From: Anaerocolumna sedimenticola
Lineage (GTDB): Bacteria; Bacillota; Clostridia; Lachnospirales; Lachnospiraceae
Reading direction: 5' to 3'
DNA length: 64,000 bases
Assembly: GCF_009931695.1 (NCBI RefSeq)
Contig: NZ_CP048000.1
Span: forward strand, 990,501-1,054,500
The number at the start of each line of letters is the position of its first letter. The first letter of the stretch is position 1. The notes under the pieces were generated by a model. It saw only the letters and a list, made by a program, of their open reading frames with translations. It made no database searches and was not told the origin of the DNA. Both the position numbers and the translations under genes were made by a program. Positions 27,982-36,056 of the stretch are shown here, in pieces.

Positions 27982-28748
27982 TGTGCATTACAAAAAAAAT
28001 TGATAAAACAACCGAAAGGAGAATCTTTACGAAAAAATTAGGAGTTATCGGTGGACTCGGTCCCTTTGCTACAGCTTACTTTTTTGACCTAATTTTAAAA
28101 ATGACAGATGCAAAAGCTGATCAGGAGCACCTGGAAATGGTAATTTATAACTGCCCATCTATTCCGGACAGGACTTCCCATATCCTCGGTAAAAGTAAAA
28201 ATAACCCGGTAATTCCAATGATTGAGATTGGGAATAAACTAGCAGCCCTGAAAGTGGATTATATAGCCATTCCCTGCATCACCGGTCATTTTTATCATTC
28301 TTTACTGTCTCAAAAGATTGGTGTTCCTATCATTAATATGATTCAGGAAACTGCAAAATATTTACACAATAACGGTATAGAAATTGTGGGGTTAGTGGCG
28401 ACGGAAGGAACCGTTTTCAGCAGAATATTTCAGGAGGAATTGCAGTTTTATGGAATTCGTGTCATTGTACCTAACCGGCAGGGGCAGGAATATGTAAACA
28501 GCATAATCTATAAAAATATCAAAGTAGGCATCCCGCCGGAACTGGATAAATTTATAAGCGTATCACAGAATTTAAGAAAGTTTGGCGCCGAGGTTATTAT
28601 AATCGGTTGTACCGAACTATCCCTTATCAAACGGGACTACCCCATCGGAGCCGGTTATATCGATGCCATGGAAGTTTTGGCGGCTCAATCAATTCTGTTA
28701 TGTGATACTAAATTAAAAAAGGAATTTAATTGTTTAATCTCGAAATAA
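27981..28748 (+). CDS. Aspartate/glutamate-type amino acid racemase
   Basis: A 255-residue cofactor-independent racemase. KLGVIGGLGPFATAYFFDLI is the family N-terminus. The two catalytic cysteines are present: Cys99 in AIPCITGHFY and Cys210 in IIIGCTELS. The ATG at 27981 overlaps the previous stop and gives a 16-codon leader before the normal family start. At the position where homologues start, there is ACG (28029-28031) with an ideal AAAGGAG seven bases upstream, as if ATG had changed to ACG. The enzyme would supply a D-amino acid; the adenylation enzyme encoded next is the probable consumer. Confidence 0.85.
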   Translation: MCITKKIDKTTERRIFTKKLGVIGGLGPFATAYFFDLILKMTDAKADQEHLEMVIYNCPSIPDRTSHILGKSKNNPVIPMIEIGNKLAALKVDYIAIPCITGHFYHSLLSQKIGVPIINMIQETAKYLHNNGIEIVGLVATEGTVFSRIFQEELQFYGIRVIVPNRQGQEYVNSIIYKNIKVGIPPELDKFISVSQNLRKFGAEVIIIGCTELSLIKRDYPIGAGYIDAMEVLAAQSILLCDTKLKKEFNCLISK

Positions 28749-28777
28749 CACAGCCAGATGCAGTTAAGGAGTTAAAA

Positions 28778-30292
28778 ATGCAGCGTAACGTTTTAGAATA
28801 TTTAGAGGCCACCGTGAGGCAAAAACCGGAAAAAACTGCATACGCCAATGAAGAGATGGGAATAACCTTTCGTGAAGTATATGATTATGCAAGGGCAATC
28901 GGAACCTTTCTTGGTAAAGAAAAAGTCTGTAAGGAACCTGTCCTAGTATTTATGAGAAAACATCCCTCCGTTATCGTTGCTTTTTACGGAATTGTTTATG
29001 GCGGTAACTATTATGTGCCTATCGATGAGGAAATGCCGAAAGACCGTATCCGGCTTATCTTTGAAAAATTAAACCCAAAGGCTGTAATTTGCGATGAAAC
29101 AACCAAAGATATGATTCCTGCCTTGAATTATAAAGGAAAGATCTTCCTTTATGAAACGATTATAAAAACTGTTATTCAGGAAGATATTATAGCTAGGATC
29201 AGAGACGCAGCAATTGACACGGATCCAATCTATATCGTATTTACCTCTGGTTCCACCGGTATTCCGAAAGGTGTCGTTGCCTGTCACCGATCAGTGATAG
29301 ATTATATTGAAAATTTATCGGAAGTACTCCAATTTAACGAAAATACCGTATTCGGAAACCAGACTCCATTATATGTAGATGCCTGTTTAAAAGAGCTGTA
29401 CCCTACCTTAAAATTTGGGGCAACCACCTATCTGATACCGAAGAGTTTATTCCGGTTTCCGGTTAAACTGGTAGAATTCTTAAATCAATACAAGATAAAT
29501 ACGGTTTGCTGGGTCGTATCCGCTCTTACTATGATATCGGCTTTTGGTGCGCTGGATAAGGTGATTCCAAAATATCTTCATACCATAGCCTTTGGCAGTG
29601 AAGTATTTCCCATAAAACAATTTAATCTGTGGAAGCAGGCTCTTCCGGGAGCACGGTTTTTTAATTTATACGGTCCCACGGAAGCTACCGGAATGTCCTG
29701 TTATTATTACGTGGACCGGAATTTTGATTTAGAAGAAGTTATGCCTGTTGGACGGCCTTTCCACAATACAGAGATTATATTACTGGATGAACAAAACAAA
29801 GTCCCGTCTCCCGGAGGCACCGGCGAAATCTGTATCCGTGGAACCGCACTTACTTTAGGCTATTATGGGGATTTTGACAAAACCAGGGAAGCTTTTATCC
29901 AAAATCCGCTCAATACGGTATACCCTGAATTAATCTACCGTACCGGTGATCTGGGGCGATATAACGAACGGGGAGAATTAATTTTTATTTCCCGCAAGGA
30001 CAATCAGATAAAGCACATGGGACACCGCATAGAACTTGGTGAAATCGAAATGATCGTAAATAACTTGGATGAAGTGAAAGCTGCCTGCTGTTTATTTGAT
30101 GAGAATAAGAAAAAAATTATCTTATATTACGTTGGGAGCCTTAAGGACAGTGAAATTATTAATAAAATGAAAGAAAAATTACCCAGATATATGCTGCCGA
30201 ATGTTATCAAATCCCTGGAAGAAATGCCCCTCACACCTAACGGTAAAATAAACCGGCTTCTTTTAAAGGAGTCTTATACAAAAGGAAGATAA
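28778..30292 (+). CDS. Amino acid adenylation enzyme, DltA-like
   Basis: A 504-residue stand-alone adenylation enzyme (ATP + amino acid to aminoacyl-AMP, then transfer to a carrier protein). ATG at 28778 follows AAGGAG; the upstream in-frame start at 28730 overlaps the racemase gene. Motifs: FTSGSTGIPKG (A3, about 155-165), YVDACLKELYP (A4, carboxylate or amino-binding Asp about 201), FNLYGPTEAT (A5, about 296-304), YRTGDLGRY (A7), and the catalytic Lys490 in PNGKINR (A10). Overall length and order match DltA, but the DltA specificity segment FCGE, whose Cys packs against D-alanine, reads FGSE here (about 272-275). The amino acid activated is therefore probably not D-alanine. Confidence 0.85.
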   Translation: MQRNVLEYLEATVRQKPEKTAYANEEMGITFREVYDYARAIGTFLGKEKVCKEPVLVFMRKHPSVIVAFYGIVYGGNYYVPIDEEMPKDRIRLIFEKLNPKAVICDETTKDMIPALNYKGKIFLYETIIKTVIQEDIIARIRDAAIDTDPIYIVFTSGSTGIPKGVVACHRSVIDYIENLSEVLQFNENTVFGNQTPLYVDACLKELYPTLKFGATTYLIPKSLFRFPVKLVEFLNQYKINTVCWVVSALTMISAFGALDKVIPKYLHTIAFGSEVFPIKQFNLWKQALPGARFFNLYGPTEATGMSCYYYVDRNFDLEEVMPVGRPFHNTEIILLDEQNKVPSPGGTGEICIRGTALTLGYYGDFDKTREAFIQNPLNTVYPELIYRTGDLGRYNERGELIFISRKDNQIKHMGHRIELGEIEMIVNNLDEVKAACCLFDENKKKIILYYVGSLKDSEIINKMKEKLPRYMLPNVIKSLEEMPLTPNGKINRLLLKESYTKGR

Positions 30293-30427
30293 CCAGCAAT
30301 GATATGGTATTCATGGAATGAAAATATTGGCTAAAAAAAGAATCCTTTAAAAATTTGGGTTTTACTTACAAGCTTATAATGAATAAATCAGCCTGTGTAT
30401 AAAACATAAGGCAGAAAAGAGGAATAT

Positions 30428-30655
30428 ATGGAACAATTAATTGAAATATTAAAAAGCATTCATCCGGAAATCGATTATGAAACCTGTAACACTTTAATTG
30501 ACGATAATATCATTGATTCATTTGATATTGTAACCCTGATATCTGAAATTAATGATGAATTTGATGTAGCCATTCCGGCAGATGAGATTATTCCGGAAAA
30601 TTTTAATTCAGCAAAAGCACTCTATCAATTAATAGAACGTTTATCAGATGAATAG
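30428..30655 (+). CDS. Acyl (aminoacyl) carrier protein, DltC-like
   Basis: A 75-residue four-helix carrier protein. DDNIIDSFDIVTLISEIND near residues 24-42 contains the DSF motif whose Ser receives 4'-phosphopantetheine. Acidic overall, as usual. GAGGAATAT precedes the ATG. It stands between the adenylation enzyme and the MBOAT acyltransferase, the position of DltC in dlt operons, and so should carry the activated amino acid as thioester to the membrane. Confidence 0.85.
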   Translation: MEQLIEILKSIHPEIDYETCNTLIDDNIIDSFDIVTLISEINDEFDVAIPADEIIPENFNSAKALYQLIERLSDE

Positions 30656-30663
30656 CATTTGGA

Positions 30664-30726
30664 AAGTTATTCTATTTTCCGAATATACCATATAACTAAT
30701 ACCTGTTTCTAGCTTCAGTTGCCTTA
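30664..30726. repeat. Half copy of the palindromic repeat family
   Basis: Reads TTTTCCGAATATACCATATAAC then TAGCTTCAGTTGCC, one arm of the 150-bp element as seen at 59947-60094. The mirror arm is missing. It lies directly before the MBOAT ribosome site. Confidence 0.6.
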
Positions 30727-30748
30727 GTGCCTGTAACGAGGGGGTCTC

Positions 30749-32326
30749 ATGCTTTTTACATCCCACAACTTTGTTATATTTTTAATTCTGTTATTTATTA
30801 TTTATTATCTGATACCGAAAAAATTCCAGTGGATATTACTTCTGACTGCCAGTTATATCTTTTATTTCTTTGCAGGAAATTGGTATCTGACCTATATCTT
30901 GTTTACAACTGTTTCCACCTATTTCGTCAGCCTTAAATTAAATCAGCTGTCAGTCAGGCAATCCGGTTATTTAAAAGAAAGGAAAGATTCTCTTACCAGG
31001 GAAGAGAAAAAAGAATATAAAGCAGCCGTTAAAACAAAACGTTTTCGTTGGCTCTTATTATGCTTATTTCTTAATTTCGGTATTCTGGGAATATTAAAAT
31101 ATACGGATTTTGCAATATATAATATCAATATGATTTTTAATCAGGAACTGTCTTTTTTTCAGTTCATCCTCCCACTCGGTATCTCCTTTTATACTTTTCA
31201 GTCAATGGGCTATATCATAGATGTCTACAGGGAAAAGTATCCGGCTGAAAAAAATATAGGTAAACTTGCTTTATTTATCTCATTTTTCCCCCAATTGATA
31301 CAAGGACCAATCAGCCGTTTTGATGACCTGAAAGAAACCATGTTTAAAAAACATGAATATAACCAGACAAATATTACTTTTGGTCTTACCAGGATTTTAT
31401 GGGGATATTTTAAGAAAATGGTAGTAGCTGACCGTATTCTGATTGCAGTAAATACCATCATCGGCGATCCGGACAAATATCAGGGTGCATATGTGTTAAT
31501 GGGAATGTTTTTTTACGCCATTGAATTATATTCCGATTTTACCGGGGGCATTGATATTACCATTGGAATTGCCGAAGTTCTTGGTATCCGTATCAGAGAG
31601 AACTTTATACGGCCATATTTCTCTAAATCCATCGTTGAATACTGGAGGAGATGGCATATTACTTTAGGAACCTGGTTTAAGGAATATATGTTTTATCCTA
31701 TTTCGGTTTGCAAGCCCATGTTAAACCTGTCGAAAACCTGCCGAAGGGCTTTTGGTGAGAATATAGGCAAACGGATTCCCGTTTATATAGCAACTTTAGT
31801 TGTTTGGTTTACCACCGGTTTCTGGCACGGCGGAAGCTGGAATTTTATCGTATGGGGGTTATTAAACGGAATCATTATTCTTATCTCACAGGAATGTGCA
31901 CCATTATATGATAGATTCCATAGTAAATGCCATATCGGGCATACTTTTTGCTACCGGTTATTTCAGATAACCCGTACTTTCTGGCTGATGAGTTTCTTAA
32001 GAACCTTTGACTGCTACCGGGATGTAAGTACCACGGTTAAAATGTACGGCACCATTTTTACCAATTTAAATATTCAGGAAATCCTAAACGGCGGTTTCAT
32101 GGGACTGGGATTAACAACAGCAGATTATATCGTACTTATCCTTGGGGTAACTACCATACTGGCTGTCAGCTTAATCGGGCGCAGAGGAAGCGTACGTAAA
32201 AAACTGTCGGCAAAACCGGTTCTTCTCAGATACGCCGTATATTTTATCCTGTTTCTCTCCATATTGATATTAGGGGCATATGGCATTGGTTACGATGCAA
32301 GTCAATTTATATACAGTCAGTTTTAA
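30749..32326 (+). CDS. MBOAT-family O-acyltransferase, DltB-like
   Basis: A 525-residue multi-pass membrane acyltransferase. ISFFPQLIQGPISRFDDL near residue 178, YSDFTGGIDITIGIAEVLGI near 263, and RPYFSKSIVEYWRRWHITLGTWFKEYMFYPI near 290 are MBOAT signatures; the invariant His is in TTGFWHGGSWNFIVWGLLNG near 357. GAGGGGG precedes the ATG. DltB proteins pass the acyl group from the carrier protein across the membrane to an extracellular acceptor. The neighbours here fit that job with a different amino acid. Confidence 0.9.
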   Translation: MLFTSHNFVIFLILLFIIYYLIPKKFQWILLLTASYIFYFFAGNWYLTYILFTTVSTYFVSLKLNQLSVRQSGYLKERKDSLTREEKKEYKAAVKTKRFRWLLLCLFLNFGILGILKYTDFAIYNINMIFNQELSFFQFILPLGISFYTFQSMGYIIDVYREKYPAEKNIGKLALFISFFPQLIQGPISRFDDLKETMFKKHEYNQTNITFGLTRILWGYFKKMVVADRILIAVNTIIGDPDKYQGAYVLMGMFFYAIELYSDFTGGIDITIGIAEVLGIRIRENFIRPYFSKSIVEYWRRWHITLGTWFKEYMFYPISVCKPMLNLSKTCRRAFGENIGKRIPVYIATLVVWFTTGFWHGGSWNFIVWGLLNGIIILISQECAPLYDRFHSKCHIGHTFCYRLFQITRTFWLMSFLRTFDCYRDVSTTVKMYGTIFTNLNIQEILNGGFMGLGLTTADYIVLILGVTTILAVSLIGRRGSVRKKLSAKPVLLRYAVYFILFLSILILGAYGIGYDASQFIYSQF

Positions 32327-32377
32327 GATCCGCCATCTTTTAAGTTACCGCCGTCCATGGCAGAATGGGAGGAAAAT

Positions 32378-33460
32378 ATGAAGAAAAATTTACGTTTCAA
32401 TCTCATCGTGATAAGCTTTTTTATAATTTTCCTTATACTATTGCAACGATTATTTATGCCAAAATATGTATCTGAAATACATGAGGGTAATTTAATAGAA
32501 GAGTATTATGCCGAAGAAAAAAATCATGATGTTATATTTGTTGGTGATTGCGAAGTTTTCTCCAATATATCCCCTATTACCTTATGGGAGGATTACGGAA
32601 TCACCAGTTATATCAGAGGCAGCGCCCAGCAGCTTATCTGGCAGTCTTATTACTTATTGGAAGAGACTCTTAAATATGAAAAGCCGAAAGTTGTAGTTTT
32701 TAATGTATTAGCCATGAAATATAACGAACCTCAGAATGAAGCTTATAACCGGATGACTTTAGATGGTATGAAATTCTCAATAACAAAATTAAAGGATATT
32801 CAGGCTTCCAAAACCAAAGAGGAGAGCTTTTTATCCTATCTGTTTCCCATTTTAAGATACCATACCAGATGGTCGGATCTTACCATGGATGATTTTAGAT
32901 ATCTGTTTCACAGAAAAAAAGTTTCCAGCAATGGTTACCTGATGCGGGTTGATGTTAAACCGGTTACTTTTATTCCTCCCGGAAAGAAACTTTCCAATTA
33001 TCAATTTGGAGTAAACAGTTATGACTACCTGAACCGGATGACCGATCTTTGCAAAAAGAATGGAATTCAGCTGGTATTAATTAAATCTCCCAGTGTTTAC
33101 CCGTATTGGTATGAAGAATGGGACCGGCAGATGAAAGATTATGCAACGAAAAATGATTTATTATATATTAATTTCCTCAATTTTATCGATGAAATGGGTA
33201 TTGATTTTACTACGGATACCTGTGATGGAGGCCTCCATTTAAATCTTTCCGGTGCAGAAAAATTTACTAAATATTTTGGAAGTATCTTAAGCAATACCTA
33301 TCAGATTGAAGATAAAAGGAAAGATCCTAAACTTAGTGCTGCATGGAAAGAAAAAGCAGACTTCTATTATGCCACTAAAAAAGCACAGCAGGAGGAATTA
33401 AAAAAATACGGTTATTTAAAAAGCCTGGGAGCGCAGGCCGTCACAAGGGAAAGTGAATAG
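32378..33460 (+). CDS. SGNH/DltD-like membrane protein with Cys at the nucleophile position
   Basis: ATG at 32378 follows GGGAGGAAAAT; the in-frame ATG at 32357 is weaker. The 360-residue protein has one N-terminal transmembrane helix (about residues 8-26) and an extracellular SGNH-hydrolase domain like DltD/AlgJ. Block I reads VIFVGDCEVFSNISP, so the usual Ser of GDS/GSS is Cys58. Block V DGGLHLNLSG supplies the His (about 287). It would be the terminal transferase or thioesterase that accepts the amino acid outside the membrane. It follows the MBOAT gene by 51 bp, as DltD follows DltB/DltC in dlt operons. Confidence 0.8.
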   Translation: MKKNLRFNLIVISFFIIFLILLQRLFMPKYVSEIHEGNLIEEYYAEEKNHDVIFVGDCEVFSNISPITLWEDYGITSYIRGSAQQLIWQSYYLLEETLKYEKPKVVVFNVLAMKYNEPQNEAYNRMTLDGMKFSITKLKDIQASKTKEESFLSYLFPILRYHTRWSDLTMDDFRYLFHRKKVSSNGYLMRVDVKPVTFIPPGKKLSNYQFGVNSYDYLNRMTDLCKKNGIQLVLIKSPSVYPYWYEEWDRQMKDYATKNDLLYINFLNFIDEMGIDFTTDTCDGGLHLNLSGAEKFTKYFGSILSNTYQIEDKRKDPKLSAAWKEKADFYYATKKAQQEELKKYGYLKSLGAQAVTRESE

Positions 33461-33483
33461 TATAAGAAGACAGGAGTAAACTT

Positions 33484-33993
33484 ATGAAAAAAATATTATT
33501 TACACTCATCCTAATAACACTTTTGGTTGGATGCAGTAAAAACAACAACAATGGTAATACGATCGAAAATAATACGCAAACTGCAGAAAATACGGCCGGC
33601 TACCAATTTGATTACCAAGGCGTAACCATGTCTATGAATGACAACGCCGCTGCTATTGTTGATGCTTTAGGTGAACCTATGGATTATTTTGAAGCCCCAA
33701 GCTGTGCATTCCAGGGCTTGGATAAAATATATTACTACAGCGGTTTTGATTTATCTACCTATCCGGGAACAGATGGAGATTACATCTCTGCAATTGAATT
33801 TACAGATGACAGCGTATCAACCAAAGAAGGCATCTTTATAGGAAATACCAGGGATGAAGTGATCAAAACCTATGGTAATGATTATACCGAAGAATCCGGT
33901 TCCTTAACTTATACGAAAGGAAAAACCAAACTTACTTTTCTAATTGAAAATAACGCAGTTACCTCTATTAATTATGAATTTATTACAGATTAA
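33484..33993 (+). CDS. Lipoprotein of unknown function ending the dlt-like operon
   Basis: A 169-residue lipoprotein: signal MKKILFTLILITLLVGC with lipobox LVGC (Cys17), an Asn-rich linker, and a compact domain of about 125 residues with YQGVTMSMNDNAAAIVDALGEPMDYFEAPSC and EGIFIGNTRDEVIKTYG. The last segment resembles SmpA/BLIP-like small domains in character, but I do not recognise a family with certainty. AGGAG precedes the ATG and it lies 23 bp from the SGNH gene, so it is part of the operon and should sit on the outer face of the membrane. Confidence 0.75.
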   Translation: MKKILFTLILITLLVGCSKNNNNGNTIENNTQTAENTAGYQFDYQGVTMSMNDNAAAIVDALGEPMDYFEAPSCAFQGLDKIYYYSGFDLSTYPGTDGDYISAIEFTDDSVSTKEGIFIGNTRDEVIKTYGNDYTEESGSLTYTKGKTKLTFLIENNAVTSINYEFITD

Positions 33994-34019
33994 GATATAA
34001 GCATAAGTTAATTTAGTTT

Positions 34020-34208
34020 TTATTCCTGCTGCTTTTTTGTGATTTGGCGAATGCTTTTTTCCACTTGCTTTCTTGGGAGCATAATTTGATGTCCGCATCC
34101 TAAGCATTTTAATCGAAAGTCCATACCTACCCTCAAAACCTCCCATTGGCTGCTTCCGCAGGGATGCTGTTTTTTCAGTTTTAATATATCGCCTATTTGT
34201 ATATCCAT
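34020..34208 (-). CDS. DUF951 family protein
   Basis: A 62-residue protein matching DUF951 throughout: DIQIGDILKLKKQHPCGSSQWEVLRVG, DFRLKCLGCGHQIMLPR. One Cys in HPCG and the CxxC of CLGCGH suggest a small zinc- or nucleic-acid-binding fold. Function is unknown; the family is conserved in Firmicutes, often near mechanosensitive channel or ribosome-associated genes. AAGGAGG lies before the ATG. Confidence 0.9.
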   Translation of the reverse strand: MDIQIGDILKLKKQHPCGSSQWEVLRVGMDFRLKCLGCGHQIMLPRKQVEKSIRQITKKQQE

Positions 34209-34361
34209 TTTAATCCTCCTTATAAAAATGTCTAATTATTTCAAACTGCCCATTCCATATTCCAAAAATTCTGTATTTTTCCGGCTTATAGTATTCGCAG
34301 GTCTCAAAACTTCAATTATTAATATGGGTATAATTTCCTGCTAATTTAATTTATTTACCCC

Positions 34362-34406
34362 TTGCATTTTGTTTCCACATGATGTAGTATAACGTTATAG
34401 ATAACG
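34362..34406 (+). promoter_or_regulatory. Putative promoter and start-site dyad upstream of hemolysin III gene
   Basis: TTGCAT at 34362-34367, 17-base spacer, TAGTAT at 34385-34390, then the dyad ACGTTAT-AG-ATAACGT (34392-34407 region) over the expected start site. The rest of the 34209-34522 gap shows nothing I can assign. Confidence 0.4.
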
Positions 34407-34522
34407 TAGTTTTAATTACTACTTCATGTAACTTTCAACTCTAACTGGCATCTATAAAGTTAAAAGTTTACAAATACTAGTACAAGAAATAACTTATATA
34501 GTAGCAAGAAAGGAATGATTTT

Positions 34523-35194
34523 ATGGCTAAAAAAATTATGAAACCCAAAGACCCAGGCAGTGCAATCACACATTTTATCGGCATGCTTATGGCAGCATTT
34601 GCAGCACTCCCCTTATTGTTAAAAGCTTCGAAAGCGCCGGATCCGGTACATTTCATCTCTTTAGGTATTTTTGCATTAAGTATGATATTATTATATACTG
34701 CAAGCACAGTATACCATACCTTTGATTTATCTGACAAGATTAATAGGCGTTTAAAAAAGTTTGATCATATGATGATTTTTATCTTAATCGCTGGAACCTA
34801 TACACCTGTATGCTTAATTGTTTTAAATGGACCGGTAGGTTTTGCCTTGTTATCTTTAATATGGGGTATGGCATTATTAGGAATCTGCCTAAAAGCTTTT
34901 TGGGTATATTGTCCAAAATGGGTTTCCTCTATTATATATATTGCCATGGGTTGGACCTGCGTTCTGGCTTTCTCCCCTTTATTAAATGCTCTTTCAGACG
35001 ATGCTTTTAACTGGCTTCTCGCAGGCGGTATTATTTATACCGCAGGGGGTGTTATCTATGCGTTAAAACTTCCGATCTTTAACAACAGACATAAGTATTT
35101 CGGCTCTCATGAAATCTTTCATTTATTCTGCCTCGGAGGAAGTGCCTGCCATTTTATATTAATGTACAAATTTGTAGTAAATATGCCAATATGA
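34523..35194 (+). CDS. Hemolysin III (PAQR/YqfA family) membrane protein
   Basis: A 223-residue protein with seven predicted membrane helices and the family's conserved residues: SAITHFIGMLMA at the N-terminus, STVYHTFDLS near residue 67, FDHMMIFILIAGTYTP near 81 and SHEIFHLFCLGGSACHFI near 195, where the histidines and Ser/Asp form the presumed zinc-hydrolase site. The name hemolysin III is historical; the activity in bacteria is unclear, with membrane-lipid homeostasis proposed. AAAGGAATG precedes the ATG. It ends 66 bp before the Fur-family gene. Confidence 0.88.
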   Translation: MAKKIMKPKDPGSAITHFIGMLMAAFAALPLLLKASKAPDPVHFISLGIFALSMILLYTASTVYHTFDLSDKINRRLKKFDHMMIFILIAGTYTPVCLIVLNGPVGFALLSLIWGMALLGICLKAFWVYCPKWVSSIIYIAMGWTCVLAFSPLLNALSDDAFNWLLAGGIIYTAGGVIYALKLPIFNNRHKYFGSHEIFHLFCLGGSACHFILMYKFVVNMPI

Positions 35195-35200
35195 TACACC

Positions 35201-35249
35201 TTGACTAGTTATACCTCATATGATAGAATCAATAATGGTTACTATTATC
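35201..35249 (+). promoter_or_regulatory. Promoter of the Fur/PerR gene with Fur-like box
   Basis: TTGACT at 35201-35206, 17-base spacer, TAGAAT at 35224-35229. AATAATGGTTACTATTATC (35231-35249) overlaps the start region and matches the classic Fur consensus GATAATGATAATCATTATC at 14 of 19 positions. Autoregulation is likely. Confidence 0.6.
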
Positions 35250-35260
35250 GGAGGTGAGAA

Positions 35261-35656
35261 ATGATAACTACTAAATTCAGCCGTCAACGTGAATCCATTA
35301 AAGAATACCTGTCCCAAACCAAAGAGCATCCTACTGCAGATACCGTATATATGCATATACGTGAGAAATATCCAAATATCAGTTTAGGAACCGTATATCG
35401 TAATCTTAATTTGTTAGTAGATCTGGGTGAAATTATAAAATTATCTCCCGGGAACGGAAGCGACCGATTTGATGGCAATCCTCTGCCCCACTACCATTTT
35501 GTATGTACCGAATGCTCCTGTGTTCAAGATCTTGATATTGTACCGGGTGCACTTGATCATATTAACCGGATCGCAGAAGCAGGTTTTAACGGAGAGATAC
35601 AAGGCCATTCCGTATTCTTTTATGGTAAATGCAGCAACTGCAAATTAAATAATTGA
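35261..35656 (+). CDS. Fur-family regulator, PerR-like
   Basis: A 131-residue metalloregulator: N-terminal winged helix (KEHPTADTVYMHIREKYPNISLGTVYRNLNLLVDLGEI) and a C-terminal metal and dimer domain with HYHFVCTECSCVQDLD near residues 74-89 and CSNCK at the end, giving two CxxC pairs for structural zinc. The next gene in the same direction encodes a rubrerythrin, a typical PerR target, so a peroxide-sensing role is favoured over iron or zinc control. GGAGGTGAG precedes the ATG; a strong terminator follows. Confidence 0.88.
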   Translation: MITTKFSRQRESIKEYLSQTKEHPTADTVYMHIREKYPNISLGTVYRNLNLLVDLGEIIKLSPGNGSDRFDGNPLPHYHFVCTECSCVQDLDIVPGALDHINRIAEAGFNGEIQGHSVFFYGKCSNCKLNN

Positions 35657-35672
35657 TTAACGTTGCAAACTG

Positions 35673-35722
35673 TTCCTAAATTAAGATTCCTAACCGATTT
35701 TATTGGAATCTTAATTTAGGAA
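35673..35722 (+). terminator. Terminator of the Fur/PerR gene
   Basis: An 18-bp perfect stem (35673-35690 with 35705-35722) followed by TTATTTTG. The remaining sequence up to the rubrerythrin promoter is AT-rich with no gene. Confidence 0.8.
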
Positions 35723-35972
35723 TTATTTTGCAACTAAAAATATCTAATTCGTGCAATTGAATTAACTTTTTCATTTTTTACCATCATTCATTTAACCTTA
35801 AATTCTATTATTCTTAGTATTAATTCTTATTTTTGCTTCTTTCATTATAATTGAACCTTTTTCCCCTGTTCTGTAAAAACTAAGTAGCCAGATAAAATCT
35901 ATGGACAATAAATTCAATGTTTAACCGGATATTTACAGAAAAATAATTTTAAATATTTTTTTAAAATTAGTA

Positions 35973-36006
35973 TTGACAAAAATACAATCCTATTATATTA
36001 TAATAT
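35973..36006 (+). promoter_or_regulatory. Rubrerythrin promoter with palindromic PerR-like site
   Basis: TTGACA at 35973-35978, 17-base spacer, TATTAT at 35996-36001. The 12-bp perfect palindrome ATATTATAATAT (35995-36006) covers the -10 and resembles PerR boxes (TTATAATNATTATAA). Confidence 0.55.
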
Positions 36007-36056
36007 CAGTAATCATTATTATTATTATTTTAAATATTGAATAGGAGATTAAAAGT

